Source of the DNA: Fratercula arctica
Lineage: Eukaryota; Chordata; Aves; Charadriiformes; Alcidae
DNA length: 64,000 bases
Direction of reading: 5' to 3'
Assembly (NCBI GenBank): GCA_947846985.1
Contig: CANTUZ010000014.1
Location: 3,644,374-3,708,373 of the forward strand
A program made the translations under genes and the position numbers. The stretch's first letter is position 1; every line of letters starts with the position of its first letter. The notes under the pieces are model-generated. The model had not been told where the DNA came from, did no database searches, and saw only the letters and a list, made by a program, of their open reading frames with translations. Of this stretch, positions 53,446-64,000 are shown piece by piece.

Positions 53446-56400
53446 ATGGGCGACAGTGACCGCGGTTAGCAGGGGAGGGGCAGCTATGGGGATGGGGGGG
53501 GAGTCCTGCGGTGAGGGGGGGGCTGGGAGAGGGGGAGGGAAAGAGGGTTTTGGGGGGGGCCTGGGGGGGGGGTTGGTGTGCGGGGGGAGGGTGTGGGTGG
53601 GCGCTTTTGGGTTTGGGGGGCCCCTGAGGTGATGTTGGGGGGATGTGGATGCAAAGGGGGACTTGGGGGGGGGGGGCAGCTTATGGATTGGGGGGGGGCA
53701 GAGGTGCAAAAAGGGGTTTTGGGGGGGCTGCTTGTGGGTTTGGGGGGGTCGTGAGGTGATGTTGGGGGGCTGGAGGGTTACGGGGGAGGGGAGATCTTGG
53801 GCTGGGAGTGGGATCCTGAGCTTGCGGGGGGGATCTCAAGGTTGTGGGGGGGATCTAGGGGTTGGGAGGGCCCTGAGGTGGGGCTGGGGGGGGCACAGAA
53901 CAGCACCTGGGGGGCTCCACGCTTGGTGGGGGGGGGGAGGGAGGCCTTCAGGCCTGGCCAGAAGTGGGGGGGTGTAGGGACCGGTGGGGTCAGGAATGGA
54001 GTTGGGGGGTCCCTCACACCCCCCCCACATTTCCCCCCCTCTCCTGGCAGACTGCCGGAGCCCCGATAGCTCATCCCTGAGCGCCTCCCCGCCCCCCCCG
54101 GAGCCGTCGGCCCCCCTGCACCCCCCCTCCATGATCGGCTCGGCCATGACCTCCTCCCTCAACTCCCCTGGCGCCACCTTGGGCTCCCCCTTCCCCGTCA
54201 TCAGCTCCTCCATGGGTTCCCCGGGCCTCCCCGCCACCCCTGCCATCGCCTACGGCCCCGTCAGCAGCCCCCAGGTAAGGGGGCAGCCCCCCAAGTCGGG
54301 AGCGTGGGGTGGGAAGAAGCCAACGGGGGGGGTCCCACTGGTGTTGCTCACCTTTTTCCCCCACCCATCTCTCGCAGATCAACTCCACGGTCAACCTCTC
54401 GGGGCTGCACCCTGTCAGCAGCTCAGATGACGTCAAGCCCCCCCTGGGGATCCGAGCCGTCCCTTGTCACCCCCACGGCCCCGGTGTGGCCGGCAAACGC
54501 CTCTGCGCCATCTGCGGGGATCGCTCCTCAGGTACCCGCCAGCTGGGGGGCTCCACGGGGCTCTTTGGGTGGGCACCGGGACACTTGGATGCTCTGCAAG
54601 GTCTTTATGGGATCATCTGAGGCTTCTGTGGTGGCCCTGTGGGGACATCTGGGTCTCCCGTGGGATTCCTGTGTGACACCGGGACACCTGGGTGCTCTGC
54701 AAAGTCTTCGTGAGATCATCTGGGGCTTCTGTGGTGGCCCCATGGGGACATTTGGGTCTTCTGTGGGATCCGTGCTCTGTAAGGTCTTTGTAGGATCATC
54801 TGGAGCTTCTGTGGTGGCCCCATGGGGACATTTGAGTGTTGCACGGGGTCCCTGTGTGGCACTGGGACACCTGGGTCTTCTCTAAACTCCTTATAGGAAC
54901 ATCTGGGGTTTCTGCAGTGGCCCTGTGGGGACATTTGGGTGTGCCACAGGATCGCTGTGTGACACCGGGACACTTGGGTGCTATGTAAGGTCTTTGTGGG
55001 ATCACGTGGAGTTGCTGCGGTGGCCCCATGGGGACATCTGGGTCTTCCACGGCATCCGTGTGTGACATCAGGACATTTGGGTCTTCTGTAAGGTCTTTGT
55101 GGAAACATTTGGAGTTTCTGTGGTGGCCCTGTGGGGACGTCTAGGTCTTGTACCGGATCCCTGTGTGACACTGGGGCATCTTGGTCCCATGCAAGGTCCT
55201 TGTTGGAACATGTGGAGCTTCTGTGGTGGCCCTCTGGGCACATTGGGGTGTTGCACGGGCTCCCTGTGTGACACTGGGACACTTGAGTCTTCTGCAAAGT
55301 CCTTGTGGGAGCACCTGGAGCTTCTCTGCTGGCCCTGTGGGGACATTTTGCGTGTTGCATGGGATCCCTGTGTGACACTGAGACACCTGGGTCCTCTGCA
55401 ACTTTCTTGTGGGAACATCTGGAGCTTCTGTGGTGGCCCTGTGGGGACATTTGGGTCTTCGGCGGGGTCCCTGTGTGGCACTGAGACATTTGGCTGCTTT
55501 GCAAGGTCCTTGTGGAATCACCTGGAGCTTCTGTGGTGGCCCTGTGGGGACACTGGGGTGTTGCGCGGGATCCTTGTGTGGCACTGGGCCACCTAGGTCT
55601 TCTGTAAGGCCTTTCTGGGAATGTCTGGAATTTCTGTGATGGCCCTGTGGGGACATTTGGGTCTTCCGCGGGGTCCCTGCGTGACACTGTGACACCTGGG
55701 TCCTCCTTGGGGTTCCTCTGGGAACACCTGGGTCTTCCATGGTGTCCCTGTGTGACACCAGGCTGTCTGGGTTCTCCCTGGGGTGGGATCTAAGGGACAG
55801 GGACACCTGGGTCCACCCCGAGGTGGGATATGGGGCGTGGGGACACCTCAGTTCACCTTGGGGTGGCACATGGGGTGTGAGAACTCCAGGGTCCTTCCTG
55901 GGGTGAGACACGGGATGGGGCTGCTTCGGTGCTCCCCGTGGTGGGACACAGGGTGGGGACACCATGGTCCTCCTCAATGTGTGACACAGGGGATGGGGAC
56001 ACCAGGATTCTTGCCGTGGTGGGACACAGGGGTTGGGGACACCTTGGTCCTTTCTGGAGTGGGATATGGTGTATGTGAACATCTCAGTTCTCCTTGGGAT
56101 GGGGACACCTGGGTTCTCCCCATGGGGGGATGCAGGGGATGGGGACACCTTGGTCCTCTCTGGAGTGGGATATGGGGACACCTGAGTCCTCCTGTGGTGG
56201 GACACGGGGAATGAGGCCACCTTGGTCCTTTGTGGGGTGGGGTTTGGGGACACCCTGGTCTTTCTTGGGATGAGGTTTGGGGACACCTTGGTCCGTTCTG
56301 AGGTGGGACACAGGGGACGAGGCCACCTCGGTCCCTTTTGGGATGGTGTTTGGGGACACCTTGGTCCTTTTTGGGATGGGGAATGGGTTCACCTTGGTCC

Positions 56401-59400
56401 TTTGTGTGGTGGGACACAGGATGAGGCCACCTTGTTCCTTTTTGTGGTGGAACACGGGGGATGAGTCCACCTTGGTCCTTCTTGTGATGGAGTTTGGGGA
56501 CACCTTAGTCCTTTCTGAGATGAGACACAGAGGACGAGGCCACCTTGGTGTCCTTTTTGGGATGGGGTGTGGGGTTACCTTGCTCCTTTCTGTGGTGGGA
56601 CACGGGGGATGAGGCCACTTTGGTCCTTTTCGGGAGTGGCTTTGGGGACACTGATCCTTCTTGGGATGGGTTATGGGGACACCTTGGTCCTTTTTGTGGG
56701 GGGACATGGGGGACGAGGCCACCTTGGTCATTTTTGAGATGGTGTGTGGGGCCAGCTTGGTCCTCTCTGTGGTGGGACACAGGGGGAGAGGCCACCTTGG
56801 TCCTTTTGGTGGTGGCACATGGGATGAGGCCAGCTTGGTCCTTTTCGGAATGGGATACGGGGCCACCTTAGTCCTTTTTGGGGTGGGATGTCATGTATGG
56901 GGATACCTGGGCCCTCTAGGGTGGGACATGGGCATGGGGACACCTTCTTCCTTCTTGGGATGGGGTTTGGGGCCACCTTGGTCCTTTTTGTGGTGGGATG
57001 AAGCCACCTTGATCTTCCCCACGGTGAAATACCAGTGCCACCTTGTTCCTCCTCAAGATGGCCCACAGCGCCTGGCGCCACCTCCATGGGGCCTCAGCCA
57101 TGAGAAGAACTTGGGGGTCCTGCAGGTTGGGAGGTGCCCAGTTGACCTCTCTCTCTTCCCCCCCTCCAGGGAAGCATTATGGGGTGTACAGCTGCGAGGG
57201 TTGCAAAGGCTTCTTCAAACGGACCATCCGCAAGGACTTGACCTACACCTGCCGTGACAACAAGGACTGCGTGGTGGACAAACGCCAACGCAACCGCTGC
57301 CAGTACTGCCGCTACCAGAAGTGCCTGGCCACCGGCATGAAGCGGGAAGGTAACTGGGAAGACTGGGAGAGGTGTTATGGACCCCTCAGACCCTCCTCTT
57401 GACTATTGTCACCCCCATAGCTGTGCAGGAGGAGCGCCAGCGGGGCAAGGAGAAGGAAGGCGACGGTGACTTGGGGGTCAACGCTAACGAGGAGATGCCG
57501 GTGGAGAAGATCTTGGAGGCCGAGTTGGCGGTGGAGCAGAAATCGGACCAAAACGTGGACGGCAGCGGGGGCAGCTCGGTGAGTTCTTGTGGTTGGGGGG
57601 CGGAACACGAGGAGGAAGGGGGGGGTCCGAACCACCTCGCTGACCCCTTGATGTGTCCACCCCCCGCCCCACATCCTCATCAGCCCAATGACCCGGTGAC
57701 CAACATCTGCCAGGCCGCCGACAAGCAGCTCTTCACCCTGGTGGAGTGGGCCAAGAGGATCCCCCATTTTTCCGACCTGCCTTTGGACGACCAAGTCATC
57801 CTGCTGCGGGCGGGTGAGGAGGGATGGGGGGCTGCCCCACGGCATCTTGGGGGGGGACTCTTCTGCCCCACATTAGGGGTGTGGAGGGTCTTCTGAGGGC
57901 ATGGGTGCCCTGCGGAGGTGGTGCCCAGGGTGGATCTGCTCCGTGGAGAGGGTTTTTGGGGGGCTGCAGGAGGGGTCTGCCCCACAGAGGGAGCATTTGC
58001 CCCATGGAGGCTTTTTTGGGGGGCTAGAGGTGGGGATTTGCCCTACGGAGGGGGTTTCTGGGGGTTGCAGGAGAGGATCTGGCCCATGGAGGGGTTTCTG
58101 GGGGGCTGCAGGAGGGGATTTGCCCCATGGATGGGTTTTTGGGAGGCTGCAGGAGAGGGTCTGCCCCCTGGGGGGGACGTTGGAGGGTCCAGGAGGGGAT
58201 TTGCCCCATGGAACAGGGGGGGTCTGGGAGGCATCTGCCCCACATTGGGGATGCCCCGGGGGGCCTGCAGAGGGGGCACCTGCCCCATGGAAAGGGCACT
58301 TCGGGGTTAGAGGAGGCAATGTGGGGTGGAAAGGGGGGGTGTCTGCCCCATGGGGGGCTGGTGTCTGCCCCACGGGGGGCTGAGGGGGCTGTTTCTGCCC
58401 CATGGCGGGGGGGGCATTTTGGGCTACCTGAGTGTATTTTTCCCCCCCTTGGGTGGCAGCGGTGGCGCTATGGGGCCGGGCTGGGCCAGGCGAGGCGGGG
58501 GGAGTGTCAGCCCCACGGCGATGTGTGGGGCTGACATGGGGGGGGGGGGTCTAACGGCCACATGTGTGTGTCCCCCCCAGGCTGGAACGAGCTGCTCATC
58601 GCCTCCTTCTCCCACCGCTCCATCTCCGTCAAGGACGGCATCCTCCTGGCCACCGGCCTCCACGTCCACCGCAACAGCGCCCACAGCGCCGGCGTGGGGG
58701 CCATCTTCGACAGGTGGGGGGTGGGGGGCAGTTAGGCCTCCTATTTACCCCTCTCCCCCAAATTATACCACCCCCCCCCCGCCCTTTTTTTCCCTGCCCC
58801 ACAGGGTGCTGACCGAGCTGGTCTGAGGGAGGTGGGTGCCCTGCTGAGGTGGTGCCCAGGGTGTATCTGCCATGGAAAAGGGGTTTTTGGGGGGCTGGAG
58901 GAAAGGATCAGCCCCACAGAGGGAGCATTTTGCCCCATGGAGGGGTTTTTGGGGGGCTGCAGGTGGGGATTTGCCCCATGGAGGGGGTTTCTGGGGGTTG
59001 CAGGAGAGAATCTGCCCCATGGAGGGTTTTTTTGGGGGGCTACAGGAGGGGCTCTGCCCCACAGAGGGAGCGTTTTGCCCCATGGCGGGGTTTTTGGGGG
59101 GCTGCAGGTGGGGATTTGCCCCATGGAGGGGGTTTCTGGGGGTTGCAGGAGAGAATCTGCCCCATGGAGGGTTTTTTTGGGGGGCTACAGGAGGGGCTCT
59201 GCCCCACAGAGGGAGCATTTTGCCCCATGGCGGGGTTTTTGGGGGGCTAGAGGTGGGGATTTGCCCCATGGAGGGGGTTTTTGGGGGGGGGCCACATGAG
59301 GGGCTCTGCCCCACGGAGGGTTTCCCCCCCACCCCCTACACCTGCCCCACAGGGTGCTGACCGAGCTGGTCTCCAAGATGCGGGACATGCGGATGGATAA

Positions 59401-61127
59401 GACGGAGCTGGGTTGCCTTCGCGCCATCATCCTCTTCAATCCGGGTACGACACTTGGAGCTGGGGGGGGGATGGGGACGGGACTTATGGGACCCAGGGTG
59501 GGGGGGGTGTCCCTAAGTGCCCCCCCCACCCCATTTTATCCCCTTTCCCCCCTCCCCTCAACAGACGCCAAGGGCCTTTCCAACCCCGCTGAGGTGGAGC
59601 TGCTGCGGGAGAAGGTTTACGCTTCCTTGGAATCCTACTGCAAGCAGAAGTATCCGGAGCAACAGGGCAGGTAGGGAGGGGGGGCTTTAAGGGCCGGGGG
59701 GGGGGGGGGGGGGGGGGGGGGAAATTATGTGTGTGTCCCCCCACCCCAATAAAAAGCCCCCGCCGTTGCGTCAAAAGGCAAAGTAGTTTTGGCAGAAAAT
59801 AACCCCCCTGGCGTTGTAACGCCCCTCCCCGAGGCCGGGTGTGAATTCCGAGCGATGCCCAATTCCCCGCCATCGGTCCCGTGGCGTTTAACGCGTTAAA
59901 CCGCTAACGATTTCCACGTGCGCTAACGGCGGACGGCGCCTTCGGTCTAGTCGCGCTCGCGAACGAGCACGGCCGCTCTCAAACCCTCGGTGGCGTTAGA
60001 CGGAGGGACGGGAGGGGTGGGTGGAAAAGCGGTTGGAAGACGGAGCCCGGAGGGTCGCGGTTACGCAGGGGTGAAACGAGGGAAGCCAAGGCCTCCTTGG
60101 AATTAAACCTGCCAAGGGATGTCAAGCTCCACGGGAAGGGTTTCTTCAAGTATATCGGAGGCAAAAGGAAAACCAGAGAAGTTGTGGGCCCGCTGTTGAG
60201 TGAGGCAGGAGCCGTGGGGACGGGGGATGCGGAGAAGGCGGAGTTACGGAATGCCGCCTTCGCTTCCCTCTTTACTGCTGGGCCCGGCCCTCCGGAGTCC
60301 CAGGCTTTGGAGAAAGTAACGGGGAAAGACGAAGAGTTCCCCTTGAGAGATCAATTAGGTCAATTAAACATCCGCAGTATCCCGACGGGATGCACCCGCG
60401 AGTGCGGAGGGAGCTGGCGGAAGTCGTTGCCGGGCTGCTCTCCGTCATCTTTGCCAGGTCCGAAATGCCTTTATCACGGTTGGCGTAAAACGCTCTCGCC
60501 TCCCATCGAAAGGCAGAGTTCCCGAAAAACTCAGGGCGCCGACTCCCGGAGGAGCGGTCGCGCACTTGGGAGACGGGTCGCCCTCGGGCCGGAGGCGCGT
60601 TTTGGCGCTGTAACGCCGGTATTAAACCGGCAAAGATCCGCGCGAGGGACGGCGTTCCGTCGGCGTTTGACGGGCCGTCGGCTTGGGGTAGCGAGCGCGC
60701 GGCTTGTCGGTTCCGCAGGAGCATCCCGTTCCCCGGAGCCGCTGGGTTATCCTGGAGCTTGGCCGTGGAATTTCCACCCTCCTCCTCCGGCTTGCTCCGC
60801 GGGCGGTGTGCAGGGAATCGTAGCCGGAGCGCGTTTCCTCGCCTACCGGCCGCGGCGATACGCCACCCTCCAAACCCTTTTTGATTTTTTTTTTACTTTT
60901 CCGTCGTGTGGGGAAAAATGCTGGGGTTTTGAGCGTTTTAGTAATTATTCCACCCCCCCCCCCCCACCCCCCCCCACAGGTTCGCCAAGCTGCTCCTGCG
61001 CCTGCCGGCCCTGCGCTCCATCGGCCTCAAATGCCTGGAGCACCTTTTCTTCTTCAAGCTCATCGGGGACACCCCCATCGACACCTTCCTCATGGAGATG
61101 CTCGAAGCCCCCCACCAGCTCTCCTGA
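53446..61127 (+). CDS. RXRB: Retinoid X receptor beta
   Basis: The exons are 53446-53464, 54051-54274, 54378-54531, 57170-57349, 57421-57578, 57684-57813, 58581-58713, 59353-59444, 59565-59670 and 60980-61127, giving 447 aa in frame. The A/B domain ([20 protein letters not shown]) is followed by the two-zinc-finger DNA-binding domain ([44 protein letters not shown]). The ligand-binding domain ends [13 protein letters not shown] with the AF-2 helix. RXRB pairs with RAR, TR, VDR, PPAR and LXR receptors on DNA. I chose the MGDS start; the frame stays open upstream to 53017, so a longer N terminus as in mammals is possible. The exon 1 donor (GTTAGC) is weak. Confidence 0.96.
54560..55740. repeat. 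100-115-bp minisatellite in RXRB intron 3
   Basis: About ten copies contain TTCTGTGGTGGCCCTGTGGG and GTGTGACACTGGGACAC. Confidence 0.85.
55760..57050. repeat. 39-bp-type minisatellite in RXRB intron 3
   Basis: About 30 copies of a unit with GGGGACACCTTGGTCCTTTT and GGGATGGGGTTTG follow directly on the preceding array. Confidence 0.85.
57900..58430. repeat. 60-bp array in RXRB intron 6
   Basis: Copies of GGGGGGCTGCAGGAGGGGAT and TTGCCCCATGGAGGG occur here. The array begins with GTGCCCTGCGGAGGTGGTGC, which recurs at the start of the intron 7 array. Confidence 0.85.
58803..58825 (+). pseudogene. Truncated duplicate of RXRB exon 8
   Basis: After an acceptor identical to the real one (CCTGCCCCACAG) comes GGTGCTGACCGAGCTGGTC, the first 19 bases of exon 8. 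A TGA follows immediately. The true exon 8 starts at 59353. Confidence 0.85.
58838..59340. repeat. 60-bp array in RXRB intron 7
   Basis: This is the same repeat family as in intron 6, in the same orientation, with a near-exact internal duplication of about 180 bp (GGAGGGTTTTTTTGGGGGGC at about 59015 and 59165). Confidence 0.85.
60097..60460 (+). mobile_element. CR1 ORF2 fragment in RXRB intron 9
   Basis: The plus-strand frame gives [20 protein letters not shown], then [20 protein letters not shown], the start of the CR1 reverse-transcriptase region. It decays after about 60460. Confidence 0.85.
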
Positions 61128-61149
61128 GATCCCCCCCCTCCCCCACAAA

Positions 61150-61690
61150 ACAAAATTTGGAAAGGTGGGGGGGGGGGGGGGGGGGGGGGGGCAGGCTCAG
61201 GACCCCCCTGACGGATTTAGGGGGTGGGGGGGGGGCCCATGTTGTTTCCACACCACCCCACCCCCCCCCCAACCTCTCGTAAAATAACCACCCCACGACA
61301 CACATCGCGCTCCCCGGGGGCGGTTGTGGGGTGGTTATGGGGGGGGGGGGGGGGCACCAGGACCCCCCTGAGGGATTTTGGGGGGGTCTCAATGTTGGTT
61401 CCCCCCGCCCCCGTCGACCTCTTGTAAAATAATCCCCCCCCCATCACGTGCTCCCCTGGGGGTGGTTGTGGGCTCCCTCCCCCCCCCCCAAAAATTGGGG
61501 GGGGGGGCGGGCAGCAGGACCCCCCCTGAAGGATTTGGGGGGGGGTCCCATGTTGTTTCCTGCCCCCCCTTCGGCCTCTTGTAAAATAACCACCCTCCAC
61601 ATCACGCTCCCCCGGGGGTGGTTGTGGGGCCCCCCCCTCCCCCCCCAAAAAACCTCCCCCCCCCCCCATAACAGCGTGTCCCAGGGTGGG
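61150..61690. repeat. 125-135-bp tandem repeat after RXRB
   Basis: Four copies contain CTCTTGTAAAATAACCACC, CATCACGCTCCCC and GGGGGTGGTTGTGGG in the 3' UTR or flank. No AATAAA is evident; AAAATAA occurs in each unit. Confidence 0.8.
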
Positions 61691-62059
61691 GGGGGGTCCC
61701 TATTCCCCCCCCTCCATGCCTCCCCCCCCCCCCCCCCCCACCACTCAGGCACCCAATAGCACTTTGAATCGCCTCCCGCCCCCAACTATGCAGCAGGTAC
61801 CGGGGTTTGGGGGGGGGGGGGGGCACCCTGGGGCCGCTGAAAAAATTGGGGGGGGGGGGCTTTGTTTTTATTGTAGGTCCTACAGCTTCCCCCCCCCTCC
61901 CCCCGTGGTTTTATTCGCCTTTGCCATTCCCCCCCCCCCCCCTCCCCAAAACCGCTTTGGATTTTCAGTGATTAAAAGTTGCTGCTTCTCAGTCGCCAAA
62001 AGGGGCTTCAGGGGCTTGTTTTGGATGGGGGGGGGCACCCCATAGCACACCCCCCCCCC

Positions 62060-62335
62060 CCCCACTATAGGGACCCCCCTCCAACCACAGGGACCCCTCC
62101 AACCACAGGACCCCCCCCAACCACAAAGACACCTCCCCCACTATAGGGCCCCTCCCCCAACCCCAAGAACCCCCCCCCACCCACAGGTTCCCCCCCCAAC
62201 CATAGGGACCCCCCCCCAGCCACAGAACCCCCCAACCCCAAGAACTCCCCCCCGAACCACAGAGCCCCTCCCCAAACCACAGGGCCCCCCCCCAACCACA
62301 GCGACCCCCCCCAGACCCCAACACCCCCCTACCCT
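62060..62335. repeat. Short AACCACAGGGACCCCCC repeat
   Basis: About 14 loose copies of an 18-20-bp unit. Confidence 0.75.
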
Positions 62336-62564
62336 CCGCCCACTGCAGCTATTTTGGGGTCAAATAACCAGTTTCTGAAATAGCTGCTGGTGGGGGGTGG
62401 GGGGGCCACTGGGAGGGGCCACTGGGCCCCCCCCGGCCCTTGTCCCCCCCCCGGCGCGGCGGGACAGTGGGGGCTCTGTGTCCCACTGAAGGGGCCGAGT
62501 GTCTGGGGCTGGGCCAGGGCCAGGGCTGGGACCGCAATGGGGCCGGGGGGGGGCCATGCTGCCA

Positions 62565-63472
62565 CGTCCCTGCCTGCCCCTGCCTGCTCCTGCCTGCCCC
62601 TGCCTGCCCCTGCCTGCCCCTGCCTCCCCCTGCCTGCTCCTGCCTGCCCCTGCCTGCCCCTGCCTGCCCCTGCCTGCCCCTGCCTCCCCCTGCCTGCTCC
62701 TGCCTGCCCCTGCCTGCCCCTGCCTCCCCCGCCTGCCCTTTCCTCCCCCTGCCTCCCCCTGCCTCCCCCTGCCTGCTCCTGCCTGCTCCTGCCTCCCCCT
62801 CCCTGCCCTTTCCTGCCCCTGCCTGCCCCTGCCTCCCCCTCCCTGCCCTTTCCTGCCCCTGCCTGCCCCTGCCTCCCCCTGCCTCCCCCTGCCTGCTCCT
62901 GCCTCCCCCTCCCTGCCCTTTCCTGCCCCTGCCTGCCCCTGCCTCCCCCTGCCTGCCCCTCCCGTCCCTGCCTGCCCCTGCCTGCCCTTTCCTGCCCCTG
63001 CCTCTCCCTGCCTGCCCCTGCCTGCTCCTGCCTGCTCCCGCCTCCCTCTGCCTCCTTCTGCCTGCCCCTGCCTGCCCCTGCCTACCCCTGCCTGCCCTTT
63101 CCTCCCCCTGCCTGCCCTTTCCTCCCCCTGCCTCCCCCTGCCTGCTCCTGCCTGCCCCTGCCTGCTCCTGCCTGCTCTTCCCTGCCCCTGCCTGCCCCTG
63201 CCTGCCCCTGCCTGCCCCTCCCGTCCCTGCCTGCCCCTGCCTGCTCCCGCCTCCCTCTGCCTCCTTCTGCCTGCCCCTGCCTGCCCCTGCCTCCCCCTGC
63301 CTACCCCTGCCTACCCCTGCCTGCCCTTTCCTCCCCCTGCCTCCCCCTGCCTGCTCCTGCCTCCCCCTGCCTCCCCCTGCCTGCCCCTACCGTCCCTGCC
63401 TGCCCCTGCCTGCCCTTTCCTGCCCCTGCCTGCCCCTGCCTGCTCCTGCCTGCCCCTGCCGTCCCTGCCTGC
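62565..63472. repeat. CCTGCCCCTGCC satellite-like array
   Basis: About 900 bp of CTGCCC, CTGCTC and CTCCCC hexamer-type blocks is purely C/T/G on the plus strand. The long frames here are artefacts. Confidence 0.9.
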
Positions 63473-64000
63473 AGGGGACAGGGGATGGAATGGGGACAGG
63501 GGAGGGGACCAGGATTTGGGACTGGGACAGGGATGGGGACAGGGATGGGGACAGGGACACAGGATGGGGACACGGGATGGGGACACGGGATGGGGACAGG
63601 GACAGGGACATGGGACAGGGACAGGTACACAGAATGGTGGCAGGGAAGTGGGATGGGGACAGGGATGCGGGAAGGGGACAGGGAGGTAGGACAGGGACAC
63701 GGGATGGGGACAGGGACACGGGATGAGGATGTGGGATGGGGACGGGGACATGGGACGGGGACAGGGGATGGGGACAGGGGATGGGGACAAGGACATGGGA
63801 TGGGGATGTGGGATGGGGACATGTGACATGGGATAAGGACCGGGATGTGGGACAGGGACACAGGATGGAGATGCTGGATGGTGACATGGGATGGGGATGT
63901 GGGATGGGGACAGGGACATGGGACGGGGACGTGGGACAGGGACAGGGATGTAGCATGGGGGTACGGGATGGGGAAAGGGACATGAGATGGGGACGCAGGA
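63473..64000. repeat. GGGACAGGGATGGGGACA repeat
   Basis: Irregular 6-, 12- and 18-bp repeats of GGGGACAGGGA and GGGATGGGGAC run to the end of the window. Confidence 0.9.

Noticed and set aside
62390..63983. 478-codon Pro/Cys/Leu-rich frame
   Set aside because: Translation of the CCTGCCCC array; not a gene.

Overview
The window is vertebrate genomic DNA, almost certainly from a bird. It has spliced genes with short GC-rich introns, CR1 retroposon fragments, avian-type endogenous retrovirus remnants and dense GC-rich minisatellites, as expected of a microchromosome. Its right two thirds matches the extended MHC class II block of other vertebrates. In window order the genes are RPS18(-), VPS52(+), RING1(-), MIR219(-), HSD17B8(-), SLC39A7(-) and RXRB(+). 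This is the order and relative strand known from the mammalian MHC, in mirror image.

Layout. 1-343 is an inverted fragment of the lectin unit that follows. 344-4102 is a rearranged endogenous retrovirus remnant on the minus strand. 4103-16.9 kb holds three tandem, intact C-type-lectin-like receptor genes on the minus strand, in units of about 4.5 kb. 17.1-19.3 kb holds a butyrophilin-like gene with signal peptide, IgV and IgC exons but no membrane exon that I can find. 19.4-24.1 kb is a repeat zone (CR1, ERV and LTR remnants, minisatellite). RPS18 and VPS52 then diverge from a start-to-start gap of 86 bp. RING1 converges on VPS52. A miR-219 hairpin lies between RING1 and HSD17B8, followed by SLC39A7, which is head-to-head with RXRB. 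The last 2.9 kb is low-complexity DNA.

I rebuilt every conserved gene exon by exon. All close in frame: RPS18 152 aa, VPS52 713 aa, RING1 344 aa, SLC39A7 516 aa, RXRB 447 aa from the chosen start, and lectins 205, 210 and 209 aa. HSD17B8 is the exception; it has one extra C in a C9 run in exon 3.

The genes do not form one pathway. The left part is immune (NK-receptor or ligand-type lectins, butyrophilin). The right part is the conserved housekeeping block: ribosome, endosome-to-Golgi tethering, Polycomb, mitochondrial fatty-acid or steroid dehydrogenase, ER/Golgi zinc export and retinoid receptor. The most notable observations are the miR-219 gene, two apparent U12-type introns in VPS52 (one AT-AC), a truncated duplicate of RXRB exon 8, complementary minisatellites flanking an HSD17B8 exon, and the recent lectin expansion with variation in its tail and membrane exons.
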